A stretch of 11,760 nt of DNA from Armatimonadota bacterium (GTDB taxonomy: Bacteria > Armatimonadota > JAAZEB01), in the NCBI GenBank assembly GCA_012841485.1, contig DUUU01000129.1:1-11760 (forward strand), read 5' to 3'. This document shows positions 8,676 to 11,760 of this stretch, piece by piece. Every line of letters begins with the position of its first letter. Within the stretch, counting starts at the first letter, position 1. The notes below the pieces were generated by a model. That model was not told the origin of the DNA. It did no database searches and saw only the letters and a list, made by a program, of their open reading frames with translations. The position numbers and the translations under genes were made by a program.

Positions 8676-9290
8676 ATGATCGCGAGAAGGTTTTACCCGG
8701 GGGTGGCCGCGTGCGTGCTGGCCGCCGGCATGGCCGCCACGGCGCTTTCAGCGCCGGCGAAGGAAGCACCGAAGGAGACGCTGGAGGCGACGGCCACCCG
8801 CGTTCGCGAGCTGGAGAAGGCAAACGTCGTCCTGCAGGAGGACCTGGCGCGGATGCGCCTTCAGTTGGATCTCACCCGGGAGGCACTGGACAAGGCGCGT
8901 GCCGGGCTCGAAGCCGAGACCGCCGCGCGCCGGGCCCTGGAGGCTCAGCTCGCGCAGGCGCGCCAGGAGGCAACGCGCGAGATCGCGAGTAGCAACGAGG
9001 CGACCCGGAAGGAGCTCGCCGGCGAGATGCAGGCGCGGCTCGCCGCGCTGGAGCAGTCGATTCAGGCCCTCTCCGCGCGCCAGCAGGCGGAGCTGACCGC
9101 TCTGAAGGAGCAGCACGAGGCGCGCATCGCCTCGCTGCAGCAGGCGCTCGAAAAGGAGACCGCCGCGCGCCAGGAGCTGGAGAAGGAGACCTCGGAGCGA
9201 ATCGCCGGGGTGGAGACCCGCCAAAAGCGCGACCGCACCTGGGGCTTCGTAATGAACGGCCTGAACCTGGGCTTCACGCTCTCGAAGTAG
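8676..9290 (+). CDS. Small exported coiled-coil protein
   Basis: A 204-residue protein of unknown family. The N-terminus MIARRFYPGVAACVLAAGMA with ALSAPAKE fits a signal peptide cleaved near residue 26. Residues about 37-184 form an almost unbroken charged coiled coil with few prolines (RVRELEKANVVLQEDL, LEQSIQALSARQQAEL). ETAARxxLE occurs twice, 80 residues apart (81 and 161), and the coding DNA shares a 16-base identical word there, suggesting internal duplication. A non-helical, hydrophobic tail RTWGFVMNGLNLGFTLSK ends the protein. I chose the ATG at 8676 because AAGGA precedes it by five bases and the signal peptide starts there; a longer reading from 8574 overlaps the previous gene. It lies 67 bp after the cohesin-like gene, probably in the same transcript. 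It could play a spacer or trimerising role like CpoB/YbgF or Skp, but no such domain is proven. Confidence 0.82.
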   Translation: MIARRFYPGVAACVLAAGMAATALSAPAKEAPKETLEATATRVRELEKANVVLQEDLARMRLQLDLTREALDKARAGLEAETAARRALEAQLAQARQEATREIASSNEATRKELAGEMQARLAALEQSIQALSARQQAELTALKEQHEARIASLQQALEKETAARQELEKETSERIAGVETRQKRDRTWGFVMNGLNLGFTLSK

Positions 9291-9330
9291 CCTCCCACGG
9301 CGTTGCCGGACTCCTTCGGGGCCATCTGCC

Positions 9331-9343
9331 ACCGTCTCACGGT
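9331..9343. repeat. Short hairpin ACCGT-CTC-ACGGT
   Basis: A perfect 5-bp stem with a 3-base loop, 40 bases after the coiled-coil gene. It is too weak to call a terminator alone. Confidence 0.3.
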
Positions 9344-9352
9344 AGCTCTCCT

Positions 9353-9386
9353 TCCCTGGGGCCGGCGCAGCGCCGGAGCGTAGGGA
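9353..9386. repeat. Strong GC hairpin with outer arms in convergent intergenic region
   Basis: The inner stem CCGGCG (9362-9367) pairs with CGCCGG (9371-9376) across CAG. Outer arms TCCCT (9353-9357) and AGGGA (9382-9386) can extend it. There is no T tract on either strand. It may slow or stop transcription leaving the TonB operon, or be part of a dispersed repeat. Confidence 0.45.
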
Positions 9387-9411
9387 GGGAACCGGGGGGT
9401 AGGAAAGCACG

Positions 9412-9445
9412 CGCCCGTCCCCCTCATCCGTGGTATGGATGCCGG
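9412..9445 (+). repeat. Intergenic direct repeat, copy 2
   Basis: Second copy of the 34-base segment at 3141-3174 (29 of 34 identical, ungapped). Unlike copy 1, it has no opposing CCACGGATGA-like arm nearby, so it looks like a half-element. Confidence 0.65.
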
Positions 9446-9490
9446 GCGGCGATGCCCGCGGGCACGGGAAGATGGCGCTGTTTGCATTGG

Positions 9491-9512
9491 GCGGCGCGGG
9501 CACCCGCGCCGC
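9491..9512. terminator. Perfect 10-bp inverted repeat past the nucleotidyltransferase stop
   Basis: GCGGCGCGGG (9491-9500) and CCCGCGCCGC (9503-9512) are exact reverse complements separated by CA, so the real hairpin has about nine pairs and a 4-base loop. It begins six bases beyond the stop codon of the leftward operon and faces the rightward TonB operon. No T run follows on either strand, so it is either a non-canonical bidirectional terminator or an mRNA 3' end protector. Confidence 0.45.
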
Positions 9513-9518
9513 TGGCAC

Positions 9519-10325
9519 TCAGCGAGGGGTCACCACCTGGCGCTCCTGCGCCAGACGGAAATGCTCTGGGGTATCGAGCGTAAAGGCGAGCTCCGGGGGA
9601 GCGTCCGGGAGCACCGCGCAGGGGGCCGCCAGGCGGTGGGTGGCCCGCGCAGCGACCTGCCGCGCAGAGAGCAGGCGGAGGGAATAGAGCAGCGCCGTTG
9701 GCATCCCGAGCATCCCGATGGCCGCTTCGGGCAAGCGGGGCCGTCTCCACGCGCGCTGCAAGAGGCCGTAGTTCATCACGACCGCCTGCGGCTTGGCGAC
9801 CACGACGCGCCCGCCAACAAAGCGGCCGTCACGAAAGTCCATCGTGGCTGGGGCAAGCGTTGGGAACGCACGCGTAAACTCCTTGTGGCGAATCAACGGG
9901 TAACCGACATCGACCCCCAGGGGAAAGGAAGCGATCAGATCATCCACGAGGCCAGGAGTGAGCAGAGCCAGGTCCGCTGGAACCACTACCACGGGCGTGC
10001 TCAGACCCAACCCGCGCAGGCCTCGCCGGACACTCTCCGCGGGAGTCTCGGCCTCCTCCATCCAGCGCACGCCTACCGGGAATCCCATCTCCTCCGCCAG
10101 GCTGCGCGGGCCGACAACGATCACACTCTCGATCCGTGATGCCTCGCGGAGCGCGTCGAGTACCCAGGCCAGCACCGGCCGGCCGCGCATCGGGAGCCGC
10201 GCGCGCAGAGAGATCGCCGTTTGCTCTTGAAGAGAAGCAACGACGCGGTTCGTAGCCAGGACGAGCGCGTGAGCGATGGTAGCGTCTGCCCGATCTCTTC
10301 TCGGATTCGTCAAATGCTCGTCCAT
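9519..10325 (-). CDS. Divergent MobA-like nucleotidyltransferase family protein
   Basis: A 268-residue cytoplasmic protein with the fold of NTP-transferase enzymes that join a nucleotide to a small substrate. Seen in order are a first strand ALVLATNRV (20-28), RLPMRGRPVLAWVLDALREA (43-62), IESVIVVGP (65-73), and VVVVPADLALLTPGLV (112-127) with Asp118 at the metal-binding position. The C-terminal half has FTRAFPTLAP, DGRFVGGRVVV and LDTPEHF. This order matches a MobA-like family common in bacteria whose members have LAGG and N-K-A-L-hydrophobic motifs. Here those are replaced by LATN and R-A-R-L, so the glycine-rich loop and its lysine are missing. Activity or nucleotide specificity may be altered or lost. 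I chose the start at 10325 for its AGGAGG; an upstream ATG at 10388 overlaps the sigma gene stop (TGATG). It is the last gene of the tetR-sigma operon. Confidence 0.8.
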   Translation of the reverse strand: MDEHLTNPRRDRADATIAHALVLATNRVVASLQEQTAISLRARLPMRGRPVLAWVLDALREASRIESVIVVGPRSLAEEMGFPVGVRWMEEAETPAESVRRGLRGLGLSTPVVVVPADLALLTPGLVDDLIASFPLGVDVGYPLIRHKEFTRAFPTLAPATMDFRDGRFVGGRVVVAKPQAVVMNYGLLQRAWRRPRLPEAAIGMLGMPTALLYSLRLLSARQVAARATHRLAAPCAVLPDAPPELAFTLDTPEHFRLAQERQVVTPR

Positions 10326-10333
10326 GGGGGCAT

Positions 10334-10339
10334 CCTCCT
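10334..10339 (-). promoter_or_regulatory. Ribosome binding site for the nucleotidyltransferase
   Basis: A perfect AGGAGG on the minus strand, eight bases before the ATG at 10325. It favours this start over the TGATG-coupled ATG at 10388, whose added 21 residues are polar and disordered-looking. Confidence 0.65.
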
Positions 10340-10387
10340 GCTCGGGGCGAGGGGTGGCATCAGGCCGCCCGCGAGCCTTCTCCCGCA

Positions 10388-11026
10388 TCACGCGGCGTCG
10401 GCCAGGCGCCGGGGAGGCAGATCCACGGCCTGAACGTAGGCAGCCAGGGAACGGCGCAGGTAGCCCCGCCCGCGCGAGAGACGCGACTTGGCGGTACCCA
10501 GGGGAACATTCAACGCCTCGGCCACCTCCTCCAGCCTCAGGCCTCTCAGCTCGTGCAGGGCGATCACATCGCGGAATTCATCGGGAAGCCCGGCAATTGC
10601 CCGGCGCACTTCCAGACGCAGTTCCCCCACCTCAACCGCCTGTTGGGGGCCCGGACTGGTATCGGGGACCTGAAGCGACAGGCCGGTCTCCGCACTCTCT
10701 GCATCTAGCGAGAGCATGGCATCGCCGGCCCGTCGGCGCGCCCGGCTCCGCCGGCAGAGGTTGACGGCGATGCGAGTCGTCCAGGCATGGAAGGCCTGTC
10801 CATCGGCCAGCTGCGGCAACGCGCGGTAGGCGTTGAGGAACGTCTCTTGGGTGACATCCTCCGCGTCTTCGACGCTGTGCAACATCCCCAGCGCCAGGTG
10901 GTAGACGCGGCGCTCGTGCCGTTCATACAGCAGCTCGAACGCCCGCGCATCGCCCGCTTGCGCCCTAAGCACCAGGAGACCATCCGTGCGGAAGCTCTCC
11001 TTCGCCGTCGCTGAAACCGTCGCCAT
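10388..11026 (-). CDS. ECF-type RNA polymerase sigma factor
   Basis: Alternative sigma factor of 212 residues that directs RNA polymerase to a dedicated promoter set. The sigma-2 domain (about 14-92) contains LLYERHERRVYHLALGML and the core-binding DAEDVTQETFLNAYRAL, then AFHAWTTRIAVNLCRRSRARRR. A linker with SPGPQQAVEVGEL follows, and the sigma-4 helix-turn-helix domain covers about 137-193 (AIAGLPDEFRDVIALHELRGL, VAEALNVPLGTAKSRLSRGR). Regions 1.1 and 3 are absent, as in all ECF factors. I preferred the ATG at 11026, preceded by GGAGG, over one 21 bases earlier (11047) whose extra codons simply encode that box. Its gene lies just behind the TetR-type gene and ahead of the nucleotidyltransferase. 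No anti-sigma gene or membrane-bound partner is next to it, so control may be at transcription by the repressor. Confidence 0.93.
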   Translation of the reverse strand: MATVSATAKESFRTDGLLVLRAQAGDARAFELLYERHERRVYHLALGMLHSVEDAEDVTQETFLNAYRALPQLADGQAFHAWTTRIAVNLCRRSRARRRAGDAMLSLDAESAETGLSLQVPDTSPGPQQAVEVGELRLEVRRAIAGLPDEFRDVIALHELRGLRLEEVAEALNVPLGTAKSRLSRGRGYLRRSLAAYVQAVDLPPRRLADAA

Positions 11027-11053
11027 CTTCCCTCCACCAGACCGCATCGCGGC

Positions 11054-11698
11054 TCACGGATTTCTGACTGCCGAGGCCTGCCCTGAAGAACCCGGGGGTG
11101 CGCCCAGCGCATCGAGAAGGAGATCCACCGTCGTCTCGAGGCGGGTCTGCGCATGGGGATCCTCTTCGACTCCGAGACGCTCTTCCAGTACAAAGTGGCA
11201 CAGGAGTGAGGCGTAGAAGAGGCGCACCGCCATGGTCAGCCGCTCTGCGGAGACCGTTTCGCCCACTTGTGGGCGCAGGGCACGCACGACCAGTGAAACC
11301 GCATCGTGGATCATCGTCTCGCGGAGGAGGCGCGCCATCTCCTCCGAGCGAACCATCTCGCCCAGGAGAAGCGTGACCAGAGAGCGGCGCTCGTGGACAA
11401 AGCGGCGCCAGTTCCGGCCCAGGTCAAGGAGCTGATCGCGCAAGGGCCTGTCAGCATCGACCGAGACAAACTGGTGCACGTGCTGCAGGAAGCTATCGCG
11501 CTCCACCACTCCGCGAAGGACCTCCTCCTTGCTGCGAAAGTGGCGGTAGATGATCGCCTCGGTAATCCCCGCGCGCGCCGCCAGCTCACGCGTGGTCGCC
11601 GCCGCGAAGCCTCGCTCGGAGAAGACCTCCAAGGCTGCATCCAAAATCTTCTCCCGTCGCTCCTCCGCCGTCAGCCGCCGGCGCTTTTCAACACCCAT
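11054..11698 (-). CDS. TetR/AcrR-family transcriptional repressor
   Basis: Cytoplasmic ligand-responsive DNA-binding protein of 214 residues. The TetR N-terminal domain covers about 13-61: ILDAALEVFSERGF, the helix-turn-helix TTRELAARAGITEAIIYRHF and SKEEVL. The remaining helices (FVHERRSLVTLLLGEMV, LTMAVRLFYASLLCHFVLEE) form the ligand-binding and dimer half, whose ligand cannot be inferred. The ATG at 11698 is four codons inside a GTG at 11710; a GGGGG stretch just before the ATG is the better ribosome site. The operator-like palindrome at 11715-11732 lies in its leader, indicating autoregulation. The sigma factor reading frame opens within a few bases of its stop, so the repressor likely controls the sigma gene too. 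Confidence 0.93.
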   Translation of the reverse strand: MGVEKRRRLTAEERREKILDAALEVFSERGFAAATTRELAARAGITEAIIYRHFRSKEEVLRGVVERDSFLQHVHQFVSVDADRPLRDQLLDLGRNWRRFVHERRSLVTLLLGEMVRSEEMARLLRETMIHDAVSLVVRALRPQVGETVSAERLTMAVRLFYASLLCHFVLEERLGVEEDPHAQTRLETTVDLLLDALGAPPGSSGQASAVRNP

Positions 11699-11714
11699 AA
11701 GCCCCCGCACGCGC

Positions 11715-11732
11715 TAAGTAAACGCTTACTTA
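11715..11732. promoter_or_regulatory. 18-bp palindromic operator, probably for the TetR-type repressor
   Basis: TAAGTAA (11715-11721), ACGC, TTACTTA (11726-11732): perfect 7-bp arms. It lies directly beyond the -10 element on the minus strand, over the expected transcription start, where a bound TetR dimer would block initiation. This size and symmetry are typical of TetR-family operators. Confidence 0.8.
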
Positions 11733-11733
11733 C

Positions 11734-11760
11734 ATCATACCAACAGGCATGCTTTCTGTC
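11734..11760 (-). promoter_or_regulatory. Promoter of the tetR-sigma-nucleotidyltransferase operon
   Basis: On the minus strand TATGAT (11739-11734) is a good -10. GACA ends exactly 17 bases upstream at 11757 and runs to the window edge, so the -35 would be NNGACA, with its first two bases outside the window. The start of transcription should fall near 11727, inside the palindrome. Confidence 0.6.

Noticed and set aside
9519..10391. Longer nucleotidyltransferase start at 10388 or 10391
   Set aside because: It would be coupled to the sigma stop, but the added residues are polar and low in complexity, and AGGAGG marks the ATG at 10325. Kept as an alternative only.

Overview
The window is a GC-rich stretch of bacterial chromosome carrying eleven supported protein-coding genes and no RNA genes, CRISPR arrays or insertion sequences that I can see. 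The organism is very probably a diderm (Gram-negative-type) bacterium: it has a complete ExbB/ExbD/TonB-type energy-transducing set, many signal peptides and a secreted polysaccharide lyase. The mix of heparinase-like and SGNH secreted enzymes, a cohesin-like secreted protein and a TonB set in a high-GC genome would suit Armatimonadota or a similar soil or water phylum. That placement is inference, not proof.

Layout. (1) Positions 1-2988, minus strand: a secreted SGNH/GDSL hydrolase with a carbohydrate-binding-like N-terminal domain (TTG start), followed after 58 bp by a secreted heparinase II/III-type polysaccharide lyase that runs off the left edge. They look like a two-gene glycan-degradation operon. 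(2) Positions 2989-3322: a divergent intergenic region with an imperfect inverted repeat, part of which recurs at 9412-9445, and a near-consensus sigma-70 promoter (TTGACA, 17 bp, CATAAT) reading right. (3) Positions 3323-4723, plus: asnS, asparaginyl-tRNA synthetase. (4) Positions 4998-9290, plus: a tight five-gene run of exbB/tolQ-like, exbD/tolR-like and tonB (joined by two ATGA overlaps), a secreted protein with a C-terminal cohesin-like domain (4 bp after tonB), and a small exported coiled-coil protein. (5) Positions 9291-9518: a convergent intergenic region full of short perfect dyads, including a 10-bp-arm hairpin just past the left-reading operon. (6) Positions 9519-11698, minus: a regulatory operon in the order tetR-type repressor, ECF sigma factor, MobA-like nucleotidyltransferase. 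It is headed by a -10 element and a perfect 18-bp palindrome that is probably the repressor's own operator.

How the parts may work together. The ExbB/ExbD pair should use the proton gradient to drive the TonB-like protein. Having two exported, non-receptor proteins directly behind tonB suggests a dedicated envelope role rather than generic siderophore uptake. The right-hand operon suggests an inducer-responsive TetR repressor controlling synthesis of an alternative sigma factor, with no anti-sigma gene in the usual place. No single element is proven to be a new system. The two best leads are the TonB/cohesin-like/coiled-coil operon and the TetR-sigma-nucleotidyltransferase operon, whose last gene has lost the usual glycine-rich nucleotide-binding loop.
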